A stretch of DNA of 64,000 bases, from contig CM038053.1 of NCBI GenBank assembly GCA_021397845.1, forward strand, positions 87,791,157 through 87,855,156, written 5' to 3'. This DNA comes from Areca catechu (lineage: Eukaryota; Streptophyta; Magnoliopsida; Arecales; Arecaceae). This document shows, piece by piece, positions 20,397 to 31,638 of the stretch (positions are counted from its first letter, which is position 1; each line of letters opens with the position of its first letter). Position numbers and translations under genes: made by a program. The notes under the pieces were generated by a model, which had not been told where the DNA came from, ran no database searches, and was given only the letters and a program-made list of their open reading frames with translations.

Positions 20397-22822
20397 TGTT
20401 GGGATCCGGTGCAACGCAGCGGAAGGGTAATTTCAAAATATAGAAATTAATATACACCAAAACCCTAAACCAGGAACTCCTTAATAAGTCTAAAATGTTT
20501 GAAGACTAACATTCTTATTCAAATTAGAATTAGAGTACTAACATGTAACCGCTAATTCCAATTTGATGAAGATTTAATTTTGAAGATGAACGGGCTATTT
20601 GAGTTCACCAGGCGTCTAGGTGTCTGCCCTCCGTTGGTGATCCACACAAAGCAATGACCAAGATCCTAACTCCTTGTTCCAATGGTTCCTTCAATTGAAT
20701 TCTTCTTCTAGGAATTCAATACATGGATTATGGCTGGAAATCTTCCACTCAAAGGTGTGTCTTCTTCCTTCTTACCCCTTCTCCACCTTCTACCAAGACT
20801 TAGAACCTTTAGGACACCTTTGTCTTGAAAGTAAGACCTTGTCCTAAGAAGATTAATGCTTGTCTTTAATTGGTGGAGAAATTAAGACAAAGATGTCTTA
20901 ATGTAAGGAAGAAAAGAATTGGATCAGAACTCTTCTTTTCCTTTACCGTCGGAGACTTTCTCTCTTAACCTTGTTTAGTAGCAGAGTTTCGACAGAGTTT
21001 TACTCTATAAAGGAAACAATGCAAGAACAAGAAAGGGAGAAAGAGTCTTCAGGAGAGGAAGAAAAAAAAACACATCACCAAGTTCTGATTCCCACCCCTT
21101 TTTTTTTATAGTTTTCGGAGAGGTGCCCTCACAACTCTCCATAAACAATTTCTCATGCCCTTTCATTCTTCTCACACCCTTTCCTTCTTCTCATGGCCTT
21201 CTGGATTAATTCTCACGGCCTTCCAGATCAATCCTCATGGCTTTTCTCAAAGGAAGAAGTCATGACGATTGGGAGAAAGAAGTCGCGAAACTTGAATCTC
21301 CGAAGAGATCTGATTTCGCGCTCCCGGGAAGAAACTGTGCTTCCTTTCTTTCTTAAAACCTCTCCACCCATTAGATTATCATCCAAGGGTGGACAAATGT
21401 GGTGCTAATACTAAGAAAAAAGGCTGCCCCATCTTAATTCATTGGAGAATTAAGTGGGCGCGTGCCAAAAGTCCATGCGCCCATGGACTCCTCCAAATGG
21501 TGCACCAAGAGTCCATAAGCGCATGGACTCTTGGTGTTTTTGGTGTGCAAGGGAAAGGGGCTGGGTGGGGAAGTGGCCTAGCTAATAGGTTAGCCAATTG
21601 GGTTAGCCATAATCCCTAAATTATCAATTAAGGTCTAATTAGATACAATTAGAACCCAAATCGAGTAAATTCGGAACCCTAATTCGATTACGATTCGAAT
21701 AGGAGTTAGGATTTGCGACACTTACTAGATTATCTTCATGCAAATGACTCTTGATCAATTCTTTTAAGTGTGTGACCCATTGGGTTCCACATCTAGCCGG
21801 CAGTGGGTTCGAATGCAAGTTGACCTAATTTGATTAGAACTCTTTCTAATCGATTTTGGTCAAATCGGGCTTACCCGATTTGATCAATTAGGACTCTTCC
21901 TAATAAGTGATCATTCAAATCAACCCACAAGACAAGATTGACGTCTAGCAACGTGTCATGTCTACCCGGAAGATATGGAAATTCTGGTGAAATACCAAAA
22001 TTACCCTTCAGTAGAAAGTTACCGTACAATTAAATCCTTCGATCAGCCTGCACCCAAAATATAATTATGGATATGGATATATTTCAAATCCAATATTATA
22101 TTTGATTCTAGCTCAATCTTATATTGATGATTCAATTATCTTGATATTAGAAACCATTTCTAATATCTTTACTTTGATCAAAGATTTCCTGAATCATCAT
22201 CCGATTGAAAACTAGTTAGATGCAATCTCCTCTTACAAAGAGTGATCGATTCCTTGTTGACCTACTCATTACCTTCATATCCAATTCACCATTCCCAGTA
22301 TCAATCCTGTGTCATGATTAGGTTTGAACCAAAGCATGGGTTCATGTACATAAGGTACTTATGGCAGTCTCAGGTCAAAGGATTACTTGTACCACTCCCA
22401 CTATGAGAACCTTCTATTGACATGTAGCTAAGACTCCATTAGATGTTCTCAAGTTGTATCATATCAGTGAACTCATTCTCTAATGAGCACCCACATCCTA
22501 GTATTAGTGTCATACACAAGTGACTGTGAGAGCAGTCACCCTATTTAGTATACATAGGTTGTGCTAGTCTTACCAGAAAAAACCTTGATCCCCTACTCAA
22601 GGTTCCTTCGACTAGGAATATTTTTTGATTAAGGTTTTAAGACTTTAGGTCTCACTGGTATGATCTCATCATAACCCTAAAATCATAGCAATAATCTATG
22701 GGGTTCATCATATAATAATAATAACAGCGTATGATGAAAAATAATGCCTTTATTAGAATATTGTCAATTATAATGGTTTGGGAGATACAACATAGATTGG
22801 CTTGTAGGGCATATCCCTTTCA
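20397..22822 (-). repeat. Copia 3' LTR (2426 bp)
   Basis: Pairs with 36859-39279. Preceded on the - strand by the purine tract AAGTGGGAGAT (22823-22833). A - strand TATA candidate lies at 21111-21120. Confidence 0.95.
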
Positions 22823-22842
22823 ATCTCCCACTTGCACTAAAG

Positions 22843-24287
22843 TCAATCGCCTTTAAATCTTAACCCCATACTCTCGAGGTAGCGATCAAACTCTCGCTGT
22901 GGTAGAGCCTTAGTGAACGGGTCTGCTACGTTGTTCTTTTTATCAACTCTATTTATGTAGACATCTTGTCTTTCTACTATTTCTCGTACAAGATGGAAGT
23001 ATCTCAGAATGTTCTTGGACTTATGATGAGCTCTTGGTTCCTTAGATTGAGCAACAACTCCAGTGTTGTCATAGTAAAGTGGCTCTAGATTTTCTATCTC
23101 AGGAACAACACCCAACTCTGTGATGAACTTCTTCATCCAGACTGCTTCCTTGGCGGCTTCACTGACAGCTATGTATTCTGTCTCTGTGGTTGAGTCAGCT
23201 ATAGTCTGCTGCTTGGTACTCTTCCAATTCTCTGCTCCACCATTTAGGGTAAAAACATATCCCGAAATGGATTTGCTATCATCAGGGTCTGATTGAAAAC
23301 TAGAATCAGAATAAGCTTCTAGTTTAAGATCAGAACCACCATAAACCAGAAAAATATCCTTAGTCCTTCTCAAGTACTTAAGAATATTTTTAACTGCTTT
23401 CCAATGATCCTCTCCTGGTTCAGCCTGAAACCTACTGACAATGCCTAAAGCATATGCCACATCAGGCCTGGTACATAACATGGCATACATTATGGACCCT
23501 ATTGCCAAAGTATAAGGTATAGAATTTATTTAATTTCTTTCTTCTCGTGTCTTAGAAGACATCCTTTTGGAAAGATGTATGCCTTGACTCATAAGAAGAT
23601 AACCTTTTTTACTTCCATCCATGCTGAATCGTTTAAGCACTAAGTCAATGTACCTAGATTGGGATAAACCTAACATCCTCTTAGACCTATCTCTATAGAT
23701 CTTAATACCTAGTATATAGGATGCTTCTCCCAAATCTTTTATGGAAAATTGGTTTGATAGCCAAACCTTGACTAATTGTAACATTGGGATATCATTCCCA
23801 ATGAAGAGTATGTCATCTACATACAGAACCAAGAAGACTATGGCACTCCCACTAGTCTTCTTATAAACACAGGGTTCATCCACATTTTTGATAAAACCAA
23901 ACCTTTTAATAGTTTCATCAAAATGAATGTTCCAACTCCTTGAAGCTTGCTTTAATCCAAAAATGGATTTCCATAGCTTGCATACTTGATTAGGTTTATT
24001 CTTTGAAATAAAACATTCTGGCTATGACATGTAGACTTCTTCCTCAAGGAAACCATTGAGGAATGCAGTCTTCACATCCATCTGCCAGATCTCATAATCG
24101 TGGTATGCTGCTATAGCAAGTAAAATCCGAATTGATTTGAGCATGGCAACAGGTGAGAATGTTTCATCATAATCAATTCCCTATTTTTGTCTAAAACCTT
24201 TTGCCACTAATCTAGCTTTATAGGTTTCAACTTGGCCATCAGCCCCAATCCTTTTCTTATAGACCCATTTGCACCCAATAGGATTAA
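22843..24287 (-). pseudogene. Copia pol, RT and RNase H part
   Basis: RT runs from GCKWVYKKRIGADGQVETYKA (about 24285) through QMDVKTAFLNG, SIFGLKQASRSWN, the catalytic LVLYVDDILFIGND and KDLGEASYILGIKIYRD. RNase H follows in an open stretch 23508-22843 (KLEAYSDSSFQSDPDDSKS, TADSTTETEYIA-like TIADSTTETEYI, YYDNTGVV), ending with VADPFTKALPQREF, typical of copia pol. Stops at about 24183, 24024 and 23530 break the frame; the second is a TAG where Gln is usual. The YVDD site is intact. The 5' continuation lies at 33237, beyond E2. Confidence 0.92.
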
Positions 24288-24292
24288 CACCC

Positions 24293-25943
24293 TAGTGCGG
24301 GCACCAGACTCAGAAGAAGACTTCAGGGCTCCATCTGGATCTCTGATTGACCTTGCCCGAGGAATTAGGATTTTCTCGTTTTGTAATAGGGGTTGACTTG
24401 GTCAACTCAATTATAGTTTGAGTCTGTATTTCCCTGTAATTTAAATTTTGTTGAGTCATGTTGACTCAGTACAAGTCCTAGTAGTGGTCTAGGTCTTCTC
24501 CAGGGTGCCACATTTTCTCCCAGGCTCAAGAATGTGGGTGCCACACTCCCAGCCACACGCCAGAGTCCAGGGGGTGCCACATCTCCATCCAGTGTGCTTT
24601 GGTCCCCACACCACAAGAAAGCAGGCCCCTTCTTTCATGCGCCACTTAAGGAGAGATCAACTTAGGATCCTCAATCCAAGGAGGCGCCCAAACTATTTCC
24701 ATAAGAGCCAAGCTATGAAAAGAAAGGAGCAAAACTTAGGGAGCAAGACTAGGAGGTGCCCAAATATTTCCAAATAAAACCAGGTATGGAAGGAAGGAAA
24801 TTTTTCTTGAAGAGCAAGGCTAGGAGATGCCCAAATACTTCCAAATAAAACCAAGCATGGAAGGAAAAAAATATTTTCTTAAAGAGCAAGGCTAGGAGGC
24901 GCCACCTACTTACCATTTGGAGCCATCAATCAACACTTATGGAACCTCTTGGCCGGCCATATGAGAAGAGATTGATTCTACAAACCTAATTTGATGATCC
25001 ATCCTATTAGTCCCACATGGGAAGATGTAAAACCCAGACCTCTTGTAAAGACCTATAAAATAAACCCCTCTTGTAAGTTTTGAAAACAAATGATGAATGA
25101 AATCAATTTCTTTGTGAGCAACTTTGTGTTTCTCTCTTCCGCACTTGTGTTCAGGTGTTGAGCTCCGTGAGGGAGTAAATCCGGGTTCCCTAGGAACCTT
25201 GAGTAGGTTTGAGATCTTCAACCCCAAAACCCTAGCTTAGTCCACCCGTCTCTACTCCACCACCACCAAACCCTAATTTTCCATCTTCAACCCACGGCCC
25301 CTCTCTTCCACATCGAAGCCGGTCACTAGCATCCAGGTTCAGATTAACTGTTTCAACTATAGAGCCAGTTCAAAGGAGAGTCAGATCAGTATCAAGATCT
25401 CTGAAACTTCTACATCCAACAATCTTCTTTAAGTCCTCAGGTCAGTGTCTTTCTTTGAGTTTCTGGTTCTTCTTTTGTTCTTCTTCTTCCAAATACTGAG
25501 TTTGAGATGGAGGCCAACCTTGCCATAGGACTACAATCCGAGGATCCATTGCGAAGATACCCCATCTCCAAGGATCCTACAATCTGCTCGAGAGTGTCCT
25601 CTAATTAAAGCAACGAGAGATATCTCTTCTAGTTAATAAGAACCTTCCCTTCTCACTTTGTCTGTTTCGTTGAAACTCAGAGCAAACCCTAGATCTGGGG
25701 GTTTCTCAATCCCCAGCGATCCTACTTCTAAGTTACTCTGATAATCCACTCCTTTTCATTGTGCTCTCTGTCATTTCTTAGTTTCTTTTAATTTAGTTTA
25801 ACTTTTCTTTGAGTCAAAGCCGACTTCTAAAAATATATATAAAAAAAATAATAAATAAATACATTAATTTTAATTTACTTCTGCATAGCATCATCTCTTT
25901 TGTTCTGCATCAATTTTGGTATCAGAGCTTTCGTTCTGTATCA
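24293..25943 (+). repeat. E2 5' LTR (1651 bp)
   Basis: Includes TGGTATCAGAGC at 25917-25928 within the LTR. A TATA candidate TATAAAATA is at 25054-25062. The boundary is set by matching the 3' LTR, which ends with the same 31-bp extension before the target duplication. Confidence 0.9.
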
Positions 25944-25947
25944 TTTT

Positions 25948-25959
25948 TGGTATCAGTGC
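25948..25959 (+). promoter_or_regulatory. E2 functional primer-binding site
   Basis: TGGTATCAGTGC, one base from the consensus, lies four bases after the LTR end. As the LTRs include the upstream copy (25917), this second site must have primed the copy that inserted. Confidence 0.75.
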
Positions 25960-26849
25960 CCTGTCTAGGGTTTCTTATTTGCTTGCATATTTTGAGTGTC
26001 TCTCTTTTTTACTTTGTCTGCTCAAAGTAGACTCCTCAAGACGTCCGGTCTTAGGAATGAAGCGAGGTGCAAACCTCTTCTTCCCATTCCATGGGGTGTT
26101 CCTAGGGCGTGTAGGGGATCCGCTGGGTTACAACTTCATAGCAGGAATTGTAAACAGGGGAAGCATTCTATTTTCAGTGTGTAACTGCCCTGTTGCAGGA
26201 ATTGTTTCTCATTTCAAGTAACTCCAAATTATGTGATTTTTGTTTTGATGGAACCAATATAATTGAAGCTATTTTACGTAATTTTACTGTAATTTATTGG
26301 TTTCTATAGAATTTCTGAGAGTTAAATTACAGTAACTCTATTTCTGTGTTTCTGCAATTCAATTTTTTTGAGTGATCATCTCCTAATTCATCTTAAGGGC
26401 AATTGAGCATTTAAGATAAGGGGAGGATTTGATAACCTCTCCTTAGTCCAAAACCACCACCCATTCATTCGATCCTAAGCCTAATTTTAAAATTTATTAG
26501 ACTTAATTTGCCCTAGTGGGCTAGGGACACCAACAAGTCTGGTCTAGGCTAATGTTGAGTCAGTTTGTCTAGTTACTCTGTGTGTGCTTTGTACTCAGTG
26601 TCTAGAATGGTGGTTCAGTGATTCTATCCCGAAGGGCTTGTGTGTTGGTCCGCCTACCTGGCCAATCACTGATTGGTGTCTAGGATTGGCATTTAGGGAC
26701 CTAACACTCCCCTTACACCTGCATGGCTGAGTCCCAAGTTACTATAGGCTAGCTTGCCACTCTGATTGGGCATCTAGATTGGGCTCTAGGTCTAGTTAGC
26801 CCGTAGTCATTTCAGTCGAGTCTCATTTGGTGTGTTTGCTTGCATCATC
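25960..26849 (+). other. E2 untranslated leader
   Basis: Aligns with the E1 and E3 leaders. Holds the hairpin CCAATC-ACT-GATTGG at 26662-26676. No gene. Confidence 0.7.
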
Positions 26850-29154
26850 ATGTCTACCCGGAATGGAGTACCCTACCAACCTGGTCAAACCCAACCTGAT
26901 TTAGAGGCCATGGTTAGAGCTCTTACAGAGAGTATGAACAAATTGAGTCAGGATGTAACTGCTAGTGTTGCCCAGTTTAAAAAACAAGTCCATGAGAATT
27001 TTACCCAGCTTAGGGATAGAGTCCAAGTACTTAAGGAACATAGGCATTAGAATTGGACTCCTGACCCAGATTTTAATGTGCCTCAACCTCACCCACACCA
27101 AGAGCCTAGAAGACCTTTATACAGAGATCCTGAACCTAATCATAAGAGGCCTGACCCAGAGCCTGAAGATAGAGATGATAGGTTCATTCGGAACATCAAA
27201 TTAGATGCACCCACTTTTGATGGTAGCTAAAACCCTAAGGTGTATTCTGATTGGGAGGGTGAGATGGACCAGTACTTTGAGTGGTATGCCATGTCTGAGG
27301 AAAGGAAGTTCAAGTTTGCCAAGATGAAGTTAGTACGTCAAGCTAGGTTATACTAGGGGAGCATTGAGCTAACCACTAGAAGACGAAATGTTGATCCCAT
27401 AACCACTTGGCAGGATATGAAAGAGAAGCTTAGAGATAAGTACCTACCCATTTCATACCAGCAGAATCTGTTAGACCAATGGCAAACCTTGAAGCAAGGG
27501 AACCGATCTGTATCAGACTACTAACCACCTTTGATGAATACCTGATGAGATGTGATGTGAGTGAAGCCCATAAGGTCACTTTGTCTAGGTTTAGGGCTGG
27601 ACTTAGGGAAGACATTAAGAGGGAGTTGTTTCTGAGAGAGGTTACTGACCTAGACCAAGCCTATCAGATTGCACTAAACACTGAGAAGTTTCAGAGAGGA
27701 CCGATGCCTTCTAGGGTTAGTACCCCAATCCCAAGAAATGGACCTAGCCAAGTTACCCCTAGCAAACCTAGTCAGGGTATTCCCACCCCTAGGCCCATGG
27801 ACAAAGGTAAGGCACCTGACACCTAGAGAACCCCTAGTATCACCTATTTTAAGTGCCAGAAACCCGGTCATATCTCCATCCAGTGCACAGCCATAGGTTG
27901 TTTTAAGTGCCATAGGATAGGTCATGTTTCTAGCCAGTGCCCTCGTAGATCCCTTTACATAGAAGAAGGAGAGGAAGAGAATTCCAGGCCCAATGAAGAA
28001 TTTGAAGAATAAATTTATGAGACCGGAATGAATTTGGTTGATGAGTATGAAGGAGAGGAGGAATCCATAGAGTCTGACCAGTTAGGGGTTGTGAGATACA
28101 TCCTGTCCCAGAGTAGAGTTCAGGAGGATTGGCGTAGGACTAACATCCTACAGACTTTCCTTAAACTAGGGGATAAGGTATGTAAGATCATCATAGATAG
28201 TGGGAGCTGTGTGAATGCCATTTTTGCTAGCACTGTTAAAATGTTAGGCTTAACCCCAGTACCCCACCCCAACCCCTATAAGGTTTCTTGGGTAGACTCT
28301 ACCTCTATACCCATCCAGTCTAGATGTCAGGTCCAAATCCAAATGCAATCCTATCAAGAGAAGATTTGGTGTGATGTCTTGTCCATGGGGGTGAGCAGTA
28401 TAATTCTTGGAAGACCTTGGTTATATGATCATGATGCCACCCTCTTAGGAAAATCCAATACCTGTGTCTTTAGTTTTAATGGGAAAAAAATCACAATCCA
28501 TTCAGTCCCTCCTAAGGACAAGGTAGCTAAAGGACCCAATAAGGTCAGAGAGATGAAGACTGTAGTGAACCTAATTAGTGCTAAGGATCTAGAACAAGAA
28601 ATTCATAGTAGTTCACCCATTTGGATGTTGACTGCTAAGGAACTTAGGACTCCTACACCCTCAGAGCCTCCTCAGGAAGTTAGACCTTTGTTAGAAGAAT
28701 TTGAGGAGGTTTTTCCCGAGGATCTGCCAGACCACCTTCCACCTCTTAGGGATATCCAGCACTCCATAGATTTAATCCCAGGAGCTACTTTACCCAACTT
28801 GCCCCATTATAGGATGAATCCATCTAAGCATAAGGAACTGTAAAAGCAGGTTGGAGAATTGTTGAGGAAGGGGTTCATTAGAGAGAGTCTTAGCCCTTGT
28901 GCAGTCCCTGCACTGCTGACCCCAAAGAAGGATGGCACATGGAGGATATGTGTTGATAGTCGTGCCATCAAAAAAATCACAATCAAGTATAGGTTCCCCA
29001 TCCCTAGACTAGATGACATGCTATATATGATGGCCGGTGCAATGATTTTTTCCAAAATTGATCTCAAGAGCGGCTATATCAGGTTAGGATTAGACCATGG
29101 GAAGAGTGGAAAACCACTTTCAAAACTAAGGATGGTCTCTATGAATAGGTTGTT
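26850..29154 (+). pseudogene. E2 gag, protease and first half of RT (broken)
   Basis: Begins MSTRNGVPYQPGQTQPDLEAM at 26850. The capsid-like core (FDGS...DWEGEMDQYFEWYAM) is interrupted by stops near 27048, 27228 and 27354, and a frameshift lies near 27520. Two zinc knuckles follow (FKCQKPGHISIQC at about 27853 with the first Cys decayed to Tyr, CFKCHRIGHVSSQC), then protease with IIIDSGSCVNAI, and RT motifs KKDGTWRICVDSRAI and FSKIDLKSGY. Stops at about 27824, 28010 and 28841 and a frameshift near 29075 add to the damage. Not functional; E3 shows the intended single frame. Confidence 0.9.
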
Positions 29155-31638
29155 ATGCCTTTTGGGTTGTCCAATGCCCCTAATACTTTCATGAGGATTA
29201 TGACCCAGGTGCTTAGAGCTTTCATAGGAAAGTTTGTAGTGGTCTATTTTGATGACATCCTGATCTATAGTAAGACCCCTGCAGACCATCTAGGCCAACT
29301 TAGACAAGTCTGCCAAGTTTTAAGGAATGATAGTCTCTACGGTAATCTCAAAAAGTGTGAATTCATGACCAGTAGAGTTATCTTCCTTGGTTTTGTAGTA
29401 ACCCCTTACGGCGTGGCTGCCGATCCAGAAAAGATTAGGTCCATAGTAGAATGGCCAGAGCCGACTAGTGTGCATGAAGTTAGAAGTTTCCACGGCTTGG
29501 CTACCTTCTATAGGCGATTCATCAAGGGGTTTATTAATGTAGTTGCTCCTATCACAGACTGTATTAGGAAGGGAGAATTTCAGTGGACTAAAGTAGCCCA
29601 TAAAGCCTTCATTGATCTTAAGGATAGGATGACCCAGGCACCCATTTTGAGGTTACCCGACTTTTCTAAAGTATTTGAGGTTGCCTGTGATGCTTCAGGA
29701 GTAGGTATAGGTGGAGTCCTAAGCCAAGAAAACCATCCCGTAGCATTCTTTAGTGAAAAACTTAATGATGCTAAGCTTAAGTATTCTACCTATGATAAAG
29801 AATTTTTTGCGGTAGTGCAAGCTTTGCGTTACTGGAGACATTATTTGCTACCGCAGGAATTTGTGTTATTTTCGGACCATGAGGCTCTTAGATTCTTGAA
29901 TTCCCAGAAGAAGCTTAACCCTAGGCATGCTAAGAAGGTAGAGTATATCCAGTCCTATACTTTTGTTTTGAAACATAAGGCTGGGACTAAAAATAAGGTA
30001 GCTGATGCCCTTAGTTGTCGATCTTTGTTATTGAATTCTGTTAGGGCTGAAGTTGTAGGATTTGAGCAGATCAAAGAGGAATATGAGTCGTGTCCGGATT
30101 TTAAGACTGTGTACCAGGATATAGCTCAAGGACCATCTAGTGATCATAAGAATTATACCCTTTTAGATGGCTTTTTGTTCTTTAAAAATAGGCTTTGCAT
30201 CCCTAGAACTTTTCTTAGGAAATTTCTGATTTGGGAAATTCATGCTGGAGGTCTAGCTAGCCATTTCGGAAAAGATAAGACCACCCTGGCTATTGAAGAC
30301 CACTTTTTCTGGCCTAGCTTAAAAAGAGATGTAGCACACATTGTGGCTAGGTGTCGGACCTGCGCTATTGCCAAACAGCGAAAACAGAACACCGGCCTTT
30401 ATACCCCACTCCCTGTCCCAGATCGCCCTTGGCAAGATGTGAGCATGGACTTTGTGTTAGGTTTGCCTAAGACCCAGAGGAGGCATGACTCTATCTGTGT
30501 TGTAGTCGACCGATTTTCTAAGATGGCCCATTTCTTGCCTTGTTCCCAAACATTTGATGCATCTAAGGTAGCCACCCTGTTCTTTAATGAGATAGTTCGA
30601 CTCCATGGCCTACCTAAGTCAATTGTTTCAGATAGGGATGTCCGGTTCACCAGCTATTTTTGGAAAACCCTTTGGCATAAGTTAGGGACAAAACTTAAGT
30701 TTTCAACTACCTATCATCCCCAAACTGATGGCCAAACCGAAGTAGTGAACCGTAGTTTAGGCAATCTGCTAAGGTATCTTGTTGGTGAAAACATTAGGAA
30801 CTGGGATTTGTACTTACCTAGAGCTGAATTTGCATACAATGACTCGGTTAATAGGTCTACAGGTAAGAGTCCATTTGAAATTGTACATGGTTACAAACCT
30901 CACACACCTCTTGACCTAGCTCCTTTAACAGTCCACACACGAGTCTCAGAGTCTGCTGAAGTTTTTGCACATCATATAAAAGACTTGCATAAAGAAATTC
31001 ATGCCAAAATAAATTTAAGTAATGAAACATATAAGAAGTTGGCTGATTCTCAAAGGCGAGTCAAAACTTTTGTTGAGGTAGACTATGTAATGATTAGGTT
31101 AAGGCCTGAACGGTTTCCTCCTAGAACCGTTAGAAAGTTACATGCTAGAGGAGCTGGACCATTTAGAATGGTGAAGAGAGTAGGATCCAATGCCTATGTG
31201 CTCGAGTTGCCTTCAGAATTAGGCATTAGCTCCACTTTCAACATTACAGACCTAGTAGAGTATAGAGAGCCAGCTGTGATTCCCAGTGAGCCTGTTGAGC
31301 CTAATCCTGCTTTTGAGAGTGAACCCAACCCTGTGTGTCCACCAACAAACTGGCCTGTGAGGAAAGAGCAGATTGAAAAGATCCTGGATGATCAGGTTAT
31401 CTCTACTCGTAATCGAGGATACCAAAGATACCTGGTCCGCTGGCAAGGAAGGCCAGATTCTGATGACTCTTGGATCTCCCGAGAAGAATTACAAGAATTG
31501 GACCCAGACCTCTTGGAGAGATACCAGAGCCAACTTGATCCATACTCGACAGGGTCGAGTTCCTCCCACCGCGGGAGAATTGGTGCGGGCACCAGACTCA
31601 GAAGAAGACTTCAAGGCTCCATCTGGATCTCTGATTGA
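29155..31638 (+). CDS. E2 pol C-terminal half: RT end, RNase H, integrase, chromodomain (827 aa open)
   Basis: Open over 827 codons. RT with VVYFDDILIYS, RNase H (FEVACDASGVGIGG, LFSDHEALRFL), integrase zinc part (HAGGLASHFG...RCRTCAIAKQ), core with D in VSMDFVLGLP, D in IVSDRDVRF and E in QTDGQTEVVNR, GPF motif (GAGPFRMVKRVG) and a chromodomain (EQIEKILDDQVISTRNRG...RWQGRPDSDDSWISREEL). A basic tail ending at 31638 is encoded inside the 3' LTR. The real start is upstream, in the broken part, so this is a piece of a polyprotein. The chromodomain normally guides integration to chromatin. Confidence 0.92.
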   Translation: MPFGLSNAPNTFMRIMTQVLRAFIGKFVVVYFDDILIYSKTPADHLGQLRQVCQVLRNDSLYGNLKKCEFMTSRVIFLGFVVTPYGVAADPEKIRSIVEWPEPTSVHEVRSFHGLATFYRRFIKGFINVVAPITDCIRKGEFQWTKVAHKAFIDLKDRMTQAPILRLPDFSKVFEVACDASGVGIGGVLSQENHPVAFFSEKLNDAKLKYSTYDKEFFAVVQALRYWRHYLLPQEFVLFSDHEALRFLNSQKKLNPRHAKKVEYIQSYTFVLKHKAGTKNKVADALSCRSLLLNSVRAEVVGFEQIKEEYESCPDFKTVYQDIAQGPSSDHKNYTLLDGFLFFKNRLCIPRTFLRKFLIWEIHAGGLASHFGKDKTTLAIEDHFFWPSLKRDVAHIVARCRTCAIAKQRKQNTGLYTPLPVPDRPWQDVSMDFVLGLPKTQRRHDSICVVVDRFSKMAHFLPCSQTFDASKVATLFFNEIVRLHGLPKSIVSDRDVRFTSYFWKTLWHKLGTKLKFSTTYHPQTDGQTEVVNRSLGNLLRYLVGENIRNWDLYLPRAEFAYNDSVNRSTGKSPFEIVHGYKPHTPLDLAPLTVHTRVSESAEVFAHHIKDLHKEIHAKINLSNETYKKLADSQRRVKTFVEVDYVMIRLRPERFPPRTVRKLHARGAGPFRMVKRVGSNAYVLELPSELGISSTFNITDLVEYREPAVIPSEPVEPNPAFESEPNPVCPPTNWPVRKEQIEKILDDQVISTRNRGYQRYLVRWQGRPDSDDSWISREELQELDPDLLERYQSQLDPYSTGSSSSHRGRIGAGTRLRRRLQGSIWISD
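31544..31580 (+). promoter_or_regulatory. E2 hairpin and polypurine tract
   Basis: ACTCGAC-AGG-GTCGAGT at 31544-31560, then CGGGAGAAT just before the 3' LTR (31581). Same layout as E1, E3 and D. Confidence 0.7.
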
